A stretch of DNA of 64,000 bases from assembly GCF_002368115.1 (NCBI RefSeq), contig NZ_AP018316.1, positions 2,905,760 through 2,969,759 on the forward strand, given 5' to 3'. Positions 35,155 through 45,027 of the stretch are shown here, piece after piece. This DNA is from Dolichospermum compactum NIES-806 (GTDB lineage: Bacteria > Cyanobacteriota > Cyanobacteriia > Cyanobacteriales > Nostocaceae). Each line of letters starts with the position of its first letter. Positions within the stretch are counted from its first letter, which is position 1. Made by a program: the position numbers and the translations under genes. Below the pieces are notes generated by a model. The model had not been told where the DNA came from, ran no database searches, and saw only the letters and a list, made by a program, of their open reading frames with translations.

Positions 35155-35811
35155 TCATGGTTGTGGAGATGAATAAGCAGGAGACTTATCAATTGCACCC
35201 ATTCTATCGAGAGGCCAAAAACGAACTACAGCCCGACCAATAATATTACTACGGGGAACAACGCCCCAACAACGCCCATCATAACTGTTAGGACGATTAT
35301 CACCAAGCATGAGGTAGGAATTTTGGGGGATAACTTCTGGTTGAGCTAAGAAAGGAGGCTGAAGTCCAGTGCTATTGCAAGCTTCAACGAATGTTTTCAC
35401 ATTAGAGGATAGATAAACATCTTCCCGTAAAGGCTTGCTGTTGATATATACTTTACCTTCTCTGAGTTCTACTTTTTCACCGGGTAAACCAATTACTCTT
35501 TTAATAAATGCTTCCCGTTCTGGATTATTCTGTATTTCTTGGGGAGGTAAAAATACGACTATATCTCCCCGTTCCGGTTTAGCAAAGCTATACTTTACTT
35601 TATCAACAATAATTTTGTCTGCCTTCCATTGGTCTTTAACACCATGTAAAGTTGGTTCCATAGAGCCAGTGGGAATCCAACGGGCTTCAGCAACAAAGGT
35701 ACGAATTCCCATAGCCAAAAAGATACTCAGTATCATTGTTTTACCTAGCTCTACTATCCAGGAGTTATCCGGTTCTTGGCTAGAGTTTTTATCAGACGCT
35801 TGATTTTGCAT
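35155..35811 (-). CDS. lepB: Signal peptidase I, copy 1
   Basis: 218-residue type I signal peptidase that removes signal peptides from exported and thylakoid-lumen proteins. One N-terminal membrane segment (TMILSIFLAMGIRTFVAEAR) is followed by the catalytic serine in IPTGSMEPTL, the catalytic lysine in EAFIKRVIGLPGEKVEL, and box E in YLMLGDNRPNSYDGRCWGVV. A second signal peptidase gene lies at 53299-53871. Cyanobacteria commonly keep two with different membrane roles. Confidence 0.95.
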   Translation of the reverse strand: MQNQASDKNSSQEPDNSWIVELGKTMILSIFLAMGIRTFVAEARWIPTGSMEPTLHGVKDQWKADKIIVDKVKYSFAKPERGDIVVFLPPQEIQNNPEREAFIKRVIGLPGEKVELREGKVYINSKPLREDVYLSSNVKTFVEACNSTGLQPPFLAQPEVIPQNSYLMLGDNRPNSYDGRCWGVVPRSNIIGRAVVRFWPLDRMGAIDKSPAYSSPQP

Positions 35812-36152
35812 GAACTTGTTGAAGTATGTTATGAGACTAGTATTGAACTCAGAGGGAGAGACTTGATATTATTAATCTTAACGAGATGGAGCATATGGTA
35901 GGTAAATAAAGTAAAAAATCTAATGTTTTTCTTTTATCAGCTACAAACATTCAGGTTTTTAGCTTACTTGACAAGAAACCTTTTTAACACAAAACTAAAA
36001 TTGACTGTTATCCATCATTCATAAATACTCTAGGGAGGAGAGAATGGGGAACAGGCTTGAAAGTCTCTTGATATATAGATTTGTCCTGAAATTTTGTTCC
36101 TCATTTACCTAAAATCTGTTGTAGTTCCTTTATACTGAAAAATCTTAAATCC
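35812..36152. other. Intergenic, divergent promoters
   Basis: Separates lepB (minus) and pyrC (plus), so it must hold both promoters. AT-rich; no repeat or further frame was recognised. Confidence 0.5.
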
Positions 36153-37472
36153 ATGTCAACTCCACAAAGTTTACTAATTCGCCACGCTGAAATTATTTTA
36201 CCCAATAATGAGTCAATGATCGGGGATGTGCTGATAGAAGGAAGGCACATAACCCAAATAGGGCAAGAAATTACTAATGCCACACCCTCTCGTGAGATTG
36301 ACGCACAAGGATTAACTTTGTTGCCCGGTGTGATTGACCCCCAGGTGCATTTCCGTGAACCGGGACTGGAATACAAGGAAGACTTGTTTACTGCCAGTTG
36401 TGCTTGCGCTAAGGGGGGAGTTACTTCCTTTCTAGAAATGCCGAATACAAGACCTTTAACCATTAACCAATCTGCTTTAGATGACAAGTTACAACGGGCA
36501 GCCCAGAAGTGCTTGGTTAATTATGGCTTTTTTATTGGGGCTACGGCAGATAATTTACCAGATTTACTTTCTGCCCAGCCAACTCCGGGAATTAAGATTT
36601 TTATGGGTTCAATGCACGGAGATTTGTTGGTGAGCCAGGAAGAGACTCTAGAGGCGATTTTTGCCCAAGGAAGCCGTTTAATTGCTGTTCATGCAGAAGA
36701 TCAAGCCAGAATTAAGCAACGAAAACAGGAGTTTGCGGGGATTACAGATATGGCTGTTCATTCCCAAATTCAAGATAATCTAGCTGCTTTGTTAGCTACC
36801 CAATTGGCGTTAAAGCTTTCCAAAAAATATCAACGCCGTTTACATATTCTGCATATGTCAACAGCAGAGGAAGCGGAGTTGCTGCGTGAGGATAAACCTA
36901 GTTGGGTGACGGCAGAGGTGACACCTCAACATTTACTGTTGAATACTAGTGCTTATGCAACTATTGGTAGTTTAGCGCAAATGAATCCACCTTTGCGATC
37001 GGCCTATGATAATGAAGTTCTCTGGCAAGCTCTACGTGATGGTATCATTGACTTTATTGCTACTGACCACGCCCCCCACACTCTGGAGGAAAAAGCCCAA
37101 ACTTACCCCAATACTCCTTCAGGAATGCCCGGTGTAGAGACTTCTTTACCTTTAATGTTAACCGCTGCTATGGATGGAAAATGTACTGTTGCCCAAGTTG
37201 TGCAATGGATGTCTAAAGCTGTTGCGGTAGCCTATGGTATTGCTAATAAAGGCGAAATTACCCCTGGTTACGATGCGGATTTAGTTTTGGTAGATTTAAA
37301 AAATTACCGTGAAGTTAAACGGGAAGAAGTTGTCAGCAAGTGCGGTTGGAATTCTTTTGAAGGTTGGAATTTAACAGGTTGGCCTGTAACAACAATTGTC
37401 GGCGGTGAAATTGTTTATGATCATGGTCAGCTAAATACACAAGTGCGTGGACAAGCTTTAACTTTTTCCTAG
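36153..37472 (+). CDS. pyrC: Dihydroorotase
   Basis: 439-residue type I dihydroorotase, third step of pyrimidine synthesis (closing carbamoyl-aspartate to dihydroorotate). The metal site is complete: GVIDPQVHFREPGLEYKEDL with the first histidines, then KIFMGSMHGD, HILHMSTAEEAELL, and the catalytic Asp in DFIATDHAPHTLEEKAQTYP. In the first motif the usual DxHVH appears as DPQVH. GMPGVETSLPLML and the C-terminal GEITPGYDADLVLVDL are also typical. It is a single gene. Confidence 0.93.
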   Translation: MSTPQSLLIRHAEIILPNNESMIGDVLIEGRHITQIGQEITNATPSREIDAQGLTLLPGVIDPQVHFREPGLEYKEDLFTASCACAKGGVTSFLEMPNTRPLTINQSALDDKLQRAAQKCLVNYGFFIGATADNLPDLLSAQPTPGIKIFMGSMHGDLLVSQEETLEAIFAQGSRLIAVHAEDQARIKQRKQEFAGITDMAVHSQIQDNLAALLATQLALKLSKKYQRRLHILHMSTAEEAELLREDKPSWVTAEVTPQHLLLNTSAYATIGSLAQMNPPLRSAYDNEVLWQALRDGIIDFIATDHAPHTLEEKAQTYPNTPSGMPGVETSLPLMLTAAMDGKCTVAQVVQWMSKAVAVAYGIANKGEITPGYDADLVLVDLKNYREVKREEVVSKCGWNSFEGWNLTGWPVTTIVGGEIVYDHGQLNTQVRGQALTFS

Positions 37473-37581
37473 TTAGTTGTCAGTTGTCCGTTGTAGATAC
37501 AGCAGATTCCGCTCTAATGAGGTACAAAGTTGAATCATGAAACTCTTGTGGTGCGGGCATCTTGCCCGCTAGATGTGTACC

Positions 37582-38037
37582 TCATAACACCGGGAAGTGC
37601 TGTAGTTCAGAATTTACAGCAATAATTTCGGCTTGACGGCTGCCATTTTCACCATATTTTAAACATACCTTTAAATAACTATCTGGTAGATATGGCATTC
37701 GTTCAGCCCACTCAATTGCCACAATTCCTGGCATTACTTCTATGCCTTCCCAGTAACTTTCTAGGTTCAATCCTGTAACTTCTTGAGGTTCTAGACGGTA
37801 TAAATCTAAGTGATAAAGGGGAATACGTCCTTCTGTGTACTCATTAATCAGAGTAAAAGTAGGACTAACAATAGAATCCATTATCCCCAACCCTTTCCCA
37901 ATACCTTGGACTAAGGTAGTTTTACCAGCGCCTAAATCGCCTTCTAGTAAAATCACACTTTTAGCAGTTAAAGTTTTGCCCAAGGTAATACCTAATTGCT
38001 GTGCTGCTTCCATATCAGGAAGGAAAATTTTAGTCAT
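37582..38037 (-). CDS. tsaE: tRNA threonylcarbamoyladenosine biosynthesis ATPase TsaE
   Basis: 151-residue P-loop protein needed with TsaB and TsaD to make the t6A base next to the anticodon of ANN-reading tRNAs. Visible motifs are Walker A ILLEGDLGAGKTTLVQGIGKGLG, SPTFTLINEYTEGRIPLYHLDLYRL and VAIEWAERM. Length is normal. The start codon ATG 38037 abuts a tandem repeat (38038-38063), so its ribosome-binding region is made of repeat sequence and no Shine-Dalgarno is visible. Confidence 0.93.
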   Translation of the reverse strand: MTKIFLPDMEAAQQLGITLGKTLTAKSVILLEGDLGAGKTTLVQGIGKGLGIMDSIVSPTFTLINEYTEGRIPLYHLDLYRLEPQEVTGLNLESYWEGIEVMPGIVAIEWAERMPYLPDSYLKVCLKYGENGSRQAEIIAVNSELQHFPVL

Positions 38038-38063
38038 TGGTAATTGGTAATTGGTAATTGGTA
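38038..38063. repeat. TAATTGG tandem repeat at tsaE start
   Basis: Three to four copies of TAATTGG directly upstream of (on the minus strand, leading into) the tsaE start codon; the start codon itself lies within a repeat-like unit. Confidence 0.88.
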
Positions 38064-38204
38064 CAATTCTCTCACCCTGCCCCCTGCCCCTGACAGATGT
38101 AGGTTTTTTACGTGGGTGTGAGTATTTACTGCTGAAAGAGAGAGAATGAAACTTTCAAACAACCTCTAAGATGCAGACAGAATACGCCTCATAGCTCTCT
38201 CAAT

Positions 38205-38370
38205 AAGGGAACGGAAATAGATTGACACTCTCACTGGCTTTAGCCAGTGAGATTCTTGGTTCAACGAGTCCACTTAACTTAGAACCCTTGCGGTATCTAA
38301 GCCAGAGGTGGTTATCTCCCCAAGCGTTAACTTTCCCTCAGCGGACAAGGTAGTTGCATTACTGCAAATT
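38205..38370 (-). mobile_element. Possible IS200/IS605 right-end (tnpB 3') remnant
   Basis: Contains a perfect 10-bp hairpin with 2-base loop (CTCACTGGCT / AGCCAGTGAG) like those at IS605-type ends. On the minus strand a short frame reads TLSAEGKLTLGEITTSGLDT before a stop, which resembles the variable C-terminus of cyanobacterial TnpB proteins. No catalytic part remains. The assignment rests on pattern memory only. Confidence 0.3.
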
Positions 38371-38398
38371 TTGAGTAAAATATTCAGCATTAACATAG

Positions 38399-38596
38399 TA
38401 CAACATCAAAGAAAAATGCCCAAGTCAGCTGCATTCAGTCAAAGTTGCGGCAGGTAAACGGGGTTCTGTCACTGGTTTTACAGGGGCAATTTCCTTGGGG
38501 TTGAGTCAAAGTGCTTTAACTAATATCGAATTTACTCAGTTATTTTATGCGTTGGCTTACTGTCCGGCTTTGAATTTAGATTCTGTACCTCATTAA
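38399..38596 (+). pseudogene. Fragment resembling a Cas6 C-terminus
   Basis: An open frame of 65 codons without a start codon, ending at TAA 38594-38596. It reads CPSQLHSVKVAAGKRGSVTG, then FTGAISLGLSQSALTNIEFT and QLFYALAYCPALNLDSVPH. The SVTGFTG element followed by a QLFYALAYCP-like helix resembles the glycine-rich region and final helix of cyanobacterial Cas6 CRISPR-RNA endonucleases. The fit breaks where the repeat unit begins (after CPA). No CRISPR array or other cas gene is in the window. Confidence 0.35.
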
Positions 38597-38737
38597 TCTG
38601 CAATCTGCTGTATCTTTAGTTGACAGGCGAAAATTGAGAGTATTTAGGTCAAAACCTGACTCCGTAAGGATTCTGTTATAATTAATTCTCAATTACTGTT
38701 AAAACAACTTCAGAGTCATTGAACGCTTTGCAACTCT

Positions 38738-39760
38738 ATGTATCAGGTATCGCTTCCCCAATCGCTTCAGCAAGACTTACCACTTACTGCGCTTGCACCC
38801 ATGCAGGATGTCACCAATCTCTGGTTTATGAAAGTTATCGCCCACTACGGTGGCCCTGACTACTTCTTTACTGAGTATTTTCGCGTCAATGATACCTCAC
38901 GACTCAATCGGAAAATCCTGGCAGCAATTACCGAAAATGATACAGGTCGCCCGGTTTTTGCTCAAATGATTGGCGAAAGTATTCCCGATTTAGCCAGAAC
39001 GGCAAAGGAACTCTGCGACTATAATATCGCTGGAGTAGACTTGAATATGGGCTGTCCTGCGCCGAGAATCTATCGTAAAAATGTTGGGGGTGGATTGCTG
39101 CGAGAACCGGAAAAAGTCAAGCGGATTTTGGGAGAACTGCGTTCTGTGGTCAATGATAGACCTTTAACGGTGAAGATGCGCGTAGGTTTTGAAAATACAG
39201 ATAACTTTTATAAAATCCTAAATATAATTGCTGATAATAATATTGACTTATTGAGTTTGCATGGTCGCACGGTAAAAGATATGTATCACGGGGAAGTTAA
39301 GTATGATTTGATTGCGGAAGCGGTGAGACGGGTTAACTGTCCAGTGCTGGCTAATGGCAATATCAAGTCGGCGACAACTGCCTTGGAAGTGCTTTCGCAA
39401 ACGGGGGCTGCGGGGGTGATGGTGGGACGTTGGGCGATTGGAAATCCTTGGCTGTTTCATCAAATTCGTCAGGCCTTACGGGGAGAACAGATCACACTGG
39501 TGCCGTTAACGGAGGTACGCCATTACATCGATCGCTTATGGCAAACCCCTACAGCTTCCACTATGCCAGAACGAGCGCGGATCGGCTACCTGAAAATGTT
39601 TCTGAACTACATTGCTTTGAATGTTGATACTGACGGTCATTTCCTGCGGCTAATGCGACACACCTCTACAGAGATAGAATTATTTAACCTCTGCGATCGC
39701 TTTCTCCTCACAGATTTAACGAAAACTTTAGCCCTAACACCCTCAACTATTCTTGTCTAA
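38738..39760 (+). CDS. dus: tRNA-dihydrouridine synthase
   Basis: 340-residue flavoprotein that reduces specific uridines in tRNA D-loops. It has the DUS barrel order: LTALAPMQDVTNLWFMKVIA, PVFAQMIGESIPDLARTAKE, AGVDLNMGCPAPRIYRKNVGGGLL with the family's GCP cysteine, LTVKMRVGF, LLSLHGRTVKDMYHGEVKYD, VLANGNIKSATTAL and GVMVGRWAIGNPWLF. Which of DusA, B or C it corresponds to is not decided here. It starts at ATG 38738. It is a single gene. Confidence 0.92.
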   Translation: MYQVSLPQSLQQDLPLTALAPMQDVTNLWFMKVIAHYGGPDYFFTEYFRVNDTSRLNRKILAAITENDTGRPVFAQMIGESIPDLARTAKELCDYNIAGVDLNMGCPAPRIYRKNVGGGLLREPEKVKRILGELRSVVNDRPLTVKMRVGFENTDNFYKILNIIADNNIDLLSLHGRTVKDMYHGEVKYDLIAEAVRRVNCPVLANGNIKSATTALEVLSQTGAAGVMVGRWAIGNPWLFHQIRQALRGEQITLVPLTEVRHYIDRLWQTPTASTMPERARIGYLKMFLNYIALNVDTDGHFLRLMRHTSTEIELFNLCDRFLLTDLTKTLALTPSTILV

Positions 39761-40110
39761 ATCTAGAACAACACAGCGTAAATAAACCAACCATTCTCAA
39801 TTCAAAGACAGACAGCAAGCTAGTTTTACTCCTGACTCCTGACTTCTGAATTCTGCTGTATTTAATAAATACGTGAGTTTGACGAAAATAATTTGACCCC
39901 TCTGGTAAACCTCTCCTTTGCACCTCTCCCTAACTCTCTCCTAAGAGGAGAGGGAAAAGGGATAAGATTTAATACTGGAGAGGCTTAAAACTCTGATTTT
40001 ATGCTGCTAAAAACAAACTAATATGCCCCTCTCCGCGTCCGAGAGGGGTTGGGGTGAGGTTCAATGACTCCTACGTCGTCACGCTAAGCTATTGAATTCA
40101 CGTTAATAAA
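39761..40110. other. Intergenic with CTCTCC-type palindromic repeats
   Basis: No gene. Contains a CTGACTC-type repeat near 39832 and two palindromic units of the CCCTCTCC / GGAGAGGG kind (39935-39958 and 40025-40055), related to the one inside the MITE at 55971-56092. Confidence 0.55.
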
Positions 40111-40184
40111 TGGGTACGACAGGACTCGAACCTGTGACCGTCCGCTTAGAAGGCGGATGCTCTATCCAACTGAGCTACGTACCC
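40111..40184 (-). tRNA. tRNA-Arg (TCT)
   Basis: 74-nt cloverleaf on the minus strand: acceptor GGGTACG pairs with CGTACCC, discriminator A, D arm TAGCTCAGTTGGATAGAGCA, anticodon loop CTTCTAA giving TCT, T arm AGGTTCGAGTCCT. CCA is not encoded. Confidence 0.97.
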
Positions 40185-40514
40185 GTGAAGCCTTTACTAT
40201 TATATCTAAAATCGTCTAAATAAGCAAGAGGAAATTAAAAATTTCCTAATTTCAGTAATAAACTGCAAGTGATTGAGCAGTCGGGGTAGAATAAGAAACA
40301 AAATAGATACGATATTCAGATATATTGTGATGTCAAGGAGTAATTGCCCATGAATATGTATACTTACATAGAAGCTTACCCCAGTTAAGTATCCAGTCCC
40401 CGGCAAATGCTCTTTCCCAACTCGTCAAGTAATTATACTTCATCGTAATGATACTAGAAACCATTACATATTCTTTATCAACAAAGCCAATGTGAGGAGT
40501 TATTTACTAGTGCT
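40185..40514. other. Intergenic, nothing recognised
   Basis: AT-rich gap upstream of the truncated gene at 40515. A minus-strand frame at 40206-40406 has no sensible domain or start signal and is treated as chance. Confidence 0.4.
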
Positions 40515-40667
40515 ATGTTTATTCTCAAACGGCAGGATGTTGAAATTCCGACGGTTCAGCACCCGAACCAAGAAGATCGGCAAGTGCCAATTCTCTATTA
40601 TCAGGGGCAGACTTTTCGCTTGATTACGGTTTTTAAGTCCAATGAAGACTGTCTGTCATCAAGGTAA
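40515..40667 (+). pseudogene. Truncated cyanobacterial hypothetical protein, 50 aa
   Basis: Starts well (MFILKRQDVEIPTVQHPNQE, then DRQVPILYYQGQTFRLITVF), which I recall as the conserved beginning of a longer cyanobacterial protein of unknown function. It loses that pattern after VFKSN and ends at TAA 40665. The following sequence contains the repeat unit shared with 38586 (40731-40760). A truncated remnant is more likely than an intact 50-residue gene. Confidence 0.45.
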
Positions 40668-40814
40668 GAAGCCGCAAATTACAGCAGGAGTTAAGAGTAA
40701 ACCTAACTATCTGGCTTTGAAGTTAGATTCGGTACATCATTGATCTGCAATCTGCTATATTTCATTCAATGTGCAAAAAATATTACATTCAGAGCATTTA
40801 CTTAGTTAGTCCCT

Positions 40815-41675
40815 ATGAGTAAATCTTACGACAATTCATCTCCTGTCAAGTCCCTATTAACTACTCAAAATCTCGTTTTGGCTTGTTTTAGCTGGGCTGT
40901 TTTAGCATTGTTATACTTTTTGTTGTTTAGTGCCAAAATCCCCGACCCAGAGCAACGTGGAATGGAAGTCCGCGCTCAGTGGTATGTAATTAGCACAAAT
41001 ATTTTTGAAGCTGTGGCTTATTTGGGCGCAAGTCTCTTATGCTGGAGGAACTGGCGGAGTACCCAAATGGTTAGTAGTGGAAAAGTCTGGCTCTCAATCG
41101 GGTTAGGAATGTTTGCCTATTTTATAGGTGGACTCGTTTTCGGCTATACAGAAATCGTCCTCAAACAAGATCCAGATGTATCTATTACTGATATATTTTT
41201 TGTCCTCACATATTTATGTTTAGGGACTGGTATGGCTTTAGCCTTGGTTTCTCGCCGAATTAACCTGGAAGCACGACAGTGGCTAATTGTGGCGGCAGTT
41301 GGAGCATTAGGCAGTTTTCTAGCTTGGTTGATTTCTCAAAAGGAAAAAGCATCAACTGAACAAATTGCCTTTTTGCTGAATTTGTTTTACATAGTTAGCG
41401 ATGTGGCGTTACTCATGATTGCCACAACTATGCTACTGGCTTTTTGGGTAGGTAAAGTCTCCTTGTCTTGGCGAATGATTGCCGCAGCCGCATTTTCGCT
41501 CTACATTGCAGATATGTGGCTTAAATTCGCTCAAAGACCGGATTATCAAAGTGGAGACATACTAGAAGTATTCTGGGTGTTTAGTGGAGTGTTATTCGGT
41601 CTGGGTGCTGTCCTCCTAGAATACGACGCATCATTGAGTCTTAAATGCCGAGACCGTGGACGCAAACGAACTTAA
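40815..41675 (+). CDS. Polytopic membrane protein, 286 aa, unknown
   Basis: 286 residues with about eight membrane segments, for example LVLACFSWAVLALLYFLLFS, VWLSIGLGMFAYFIGGLVFG, WLIVAAVGALGSFLAWLI and VALLMIATTMLLAFWVG, and a short basic C-terminus (CRDRGRKRT). No transporter signature is recognised; it looks like a cyanobacterial conserved membrane protein. It ends 9 bp before the HTH gene at 41685 on the same strand, so the two are probably one transcript, which would link this protein with a regulator. Confidence 0.7.
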   Translation: MSKSYDNSSPVKSLLTTQNLVLACFSWAVLALLYFLLFSAKIPDPEQRGMEVRAQWYVISTNIFEAVAYLGASLLCWRNWRSTQMVSSGKVWLSIGLGMFAYFIGGLVFGYTEIVLKQDPDVSITDIFFVLTYLCLGTGMALALVSRRINLEARQWLIVAAVGALGSFLAWLISQKEKASTEQIAFLLNLFYIVSDVALLMIATTMLLAFWVGKVSLSWRMIAAAAFSLYIADMWLKFAQRPDYQSGDILEVFWVFSGVLFGLGAVLLEYDASLSLKCRDRGRKRT

Positions 41676-41684
41676 CAAATTTTG

Positions 41685-42725
<1,041 letters not shown>

Positions 42726-42924
42726 AGGCAATGGTGACATCTGCTGGTTGGAGTAGTTAACTACTCTGACCCCTCCTTGATCCAGGTGTCCTCTGACCAT
42801 GTTAAAATTAGAATAATATTCATAATTCCGACCGATTTTAAGTAGTTTATTAAGCCAACTAGGTGCTATTAATTGCTTAATTTCAATTTTGTCTACCGCT
42901 TTATTCAGAAACGTATCTACCGTA

Positions 42925-44838
42925 ATGGTTAACACTGCTGCTTCTCCTGCAACTAATCGTAAGCCTTCTAAAGTCGAAGGTATCAAAGAAAATAGTAATT
43001 TTTTACGTGAACCTGTAGCAACGGAAATCCTCCAAGACACTACCCATTTTAGTGAAGACGCAATTCAGATTCTTAAGTTTCACGGTTCTTATCAACAGGA
43101 TAACCGTGATAACCGGGTTAAGGGTCAGGAAAAAGATTATCAAATGATGTTGCGGACAAAAAATCCCGGCGGGTTAGTACCCCCTGACCTATATTTGGCT
43201 TTGGATAAATTGGCTGATGAATATGGTAATCATACCCTCAGAGCTACTACTCGCCAAGGCTTTCAACTACATGGTATCCTAAAAAAGAACCTGAAGGCGG
43301 CGATCGCTACAATTGTCGAAAATCTCGGTTCAACTTTGGGCGCTTGTGGTGATATTAACCGCAACGTCATGGCACCTCCTGCCCCCTTTAAAAATCGCTC
43401 AGAATATCAGTATGCTTGGGAATATGCCCAAAATATCGCTGATTTACTCTCTCCCCAAACCGGCGCTTATTACGAAATTTGGTTAGACGGGGAAAAAGCC
43501 GTTAGCGCCGAAGAACATCCAGATGTCAAAGCAGCCCGACAAACCAATGGTAATGGCACTATTCTTCATGATTCCGTAGAACCTATCTATGGAACTCACT
43601 ATATGCCCCGCAAATTTAAAATTTGCGTCACAGTTCCGGGAGATAATTCTGTTGATTTATATTCCCAAGATTTGACTTTGGTAGTGATTACCAATAAAAA
43701 AGGCGCATTAGCAGGATTTAATATTTTTGCTGGTGGTGGTTTGGGGAGAACTCATAATAAAGAAGAAACCTTTGCCAGAACCGCTGACCCCATTGGCTAT
43801 GTAGCCAAGGCTGATGTATATAATCTTGTAAAAGCCATAGTTGCGACACAACGAGATTATGGCGATCGCACCGACAGACGACACGCGAGATTAAAATACT
43901 TAATTAATGATTGGGGTGTAGATAAATTCCGTACTAAGGTAGAAGAATACCTTGGTAAACCCCTTGAACCATTTAAACCCCTGATTCAGTTTAAATATAA
44001 GGACTTTTTGGGCTGGAATGAACAAGGCGATAGTAAACTCTTTTTAGGTATTTCCATTGATAATGGGCGTGTCAAAGATAACGGCAATTTTAAACTTAAA
44101 ACCGCTTTGCGGACAATTGTTGAGCAATTTAACCTGCCAATTCGCCTCACAGGTAATCAAAACCTACTATTTTACGACATCGCACCAGAAAATAAAGCAG
44201 CCATTCAAGAGATTCTGGATAACTGCGGCGTTGTTGCTGACCCTGATCAAATAGCATCACTAACACGATATGCTATGGCTTGTCCAGCCTTGCCTACTTG
44301 CGGTCTAGCCATCACAGAATCAGAACGAGCCATTCCTGGAATTTTAGAGAGAATCAGGGCTTTATTGGATAAAGTAGGTTTACAAAATCAACATTTTGTG
44401 GTAAGGATGACTGGTTGCCCTAACGGTTGCGCTCGTCCTTATATGGCAGAATTGGGTTTAGTGGGTAGTGCGCCAGAATCCTATCAAGTTTGGTTGGGTG
44501 GTTCACCACATCAAACCCGATTAGCACAACCTTTTGCAGAAAAACTGCACCATGATGATATTGAAAGTTTTCTAGAACCGATTTTTGTCTTCTTTAAAAA
44601 GTCCCGCACACCAAAAGAAAGTTTTGGGGATTTTTGCGACAGATTGGGTTTTGATGCGATTCGGGAATTTGTGGCTGAATACACCCCAGGAGACCCTACC
44701 AGTAGTGGTAAATCCCGTCACCGTGTCAGTCTGCGGGATGATTTTTACGCTCAACTCAAGGAAACGGCGGAAAAACAAGAACGACCGATGACTGATTTGG
44801 TACATGAGGCTTTGGAGAAGTATTTCCAAACTCTGTAA
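42925..44838 (+). CDS. sir: Ferredoxin-sulfite reductase with C-terminal ribbon-helix-helix-like tail
   Basis: 638 residues from ATG 42925 (MVNTAASPATNRKPSKVEGI). It reduces sulfite to sulfide with six electrons from ferredoxin. Family features are LRATTRQGFQLHGILKKNL, ACGDINRNVMAPPAPF, the siroheme region MACPALPTCGLAITESERAI and the cluster-binding TGCPNGCARPYMAELGLVG. After the normal end of the enzyme, about 45 residues follow (SRHRVSLRDDFYAQLKETAE ... MTDLVHEALEKYFQTL) that look like a ribbon-helix-helix unit. It is a single gene; no cys regulator lies nearby. Confidence 0.92.
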   Translation: MVNTAASPATNRKPSKVEGIKENSNFLREPVATEILQDTTHFSEDAIQILKFHGSYQQDNRDNRVKGQEKDYQMMLRTKNPGGLVPPDLYLALDKLADEYGNHTLRATTRQGFQLHGILKKNLKAAIATIVENLGSTLGACGDINRNVMAPPAPFKNRSEYQYAWEYAQNIADLLSPQTGAYYEIWLDGEKAVSAEEHPDVKAARQTNGNGTILHDSVEPIYGTHYMPRKFKICVTVPGDNSVDLYSQDLTLVVITNKKGALAGFNIFAGGGLGRTHNKEETFARTADPIGYVAKADVYNLVKAIVATQRDYGDRTDRRHARLKYLINDWGVDKFRTKVEEYLGKPLEPFKPLIQFKYKDFLGWNEQGDSKLFLGISIDNGRVKDNGNFKLKTALRTIVEQFNLPIRLTGNQNLLFYDIAPENKAAIQEILDNCGVVADPDQIASLTRYAMACPALPTCGLAITESERAIPGILERIRALLDKVGLQNQHFVVRMTGCPNGCARPYMAELGLVGSAPESYQVWLGGSPHQTRLAQPFAEKLHHDDIESFLEPIFVFFKKSRTPKESFGDFCDRLGFDAIREFVAEYTPGDPTSSGKSRHRVSLRDDFYAQLKETAEKQERPMTDLVHEALEKYFQTL

Positions 44839-45027
44839 AAATATAGCAATTCTAGTTGAGTTGAAAACTTATCGGTAAGAGATTGTTTGAAAAGTATCAG
44901 ATAAAACCCATAATCTGCAAAAACCTAACCCCCTGCCCCCCTTCCCTACCAGGGAATGGGGTTTTCAAACCCACATTCCGCGTCGGGGAGAGGTTTGGAG
45001 AGGGGTCAATTTATACTTCAAAACTTT

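Larger units (their letters stand above)
38038..38737. other. 700-bp debris field between tsaE and dus
   Basis: Contains a TAATTGG tandem repeat (38038-38063), a solo end of the 21780-22014 repeat family (38086-38112), a possible IS605-type right end (38205-38370), a possible cas6 remnant (38399-38596), and a short dispersed unit at 38586-38613 related to copies near 37495-37530 (inverted) and 40731-40760. No intact gene. The promoter of dus lies near 38660-38730. Confidence 0.55.

Noticed and set aside
40206..40406. Minus-strand 66-codon frame after tRNA-Arg
   Set aside because: No ribosome-binding site, odd composition, AT-rich intergenic DNA.
44971..44984. CCCACATTCCGC as another IS/MITE end
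   Set aside because: Only 12 bp match before divergence and no partner end nearby; may be chance or a decayed relic.
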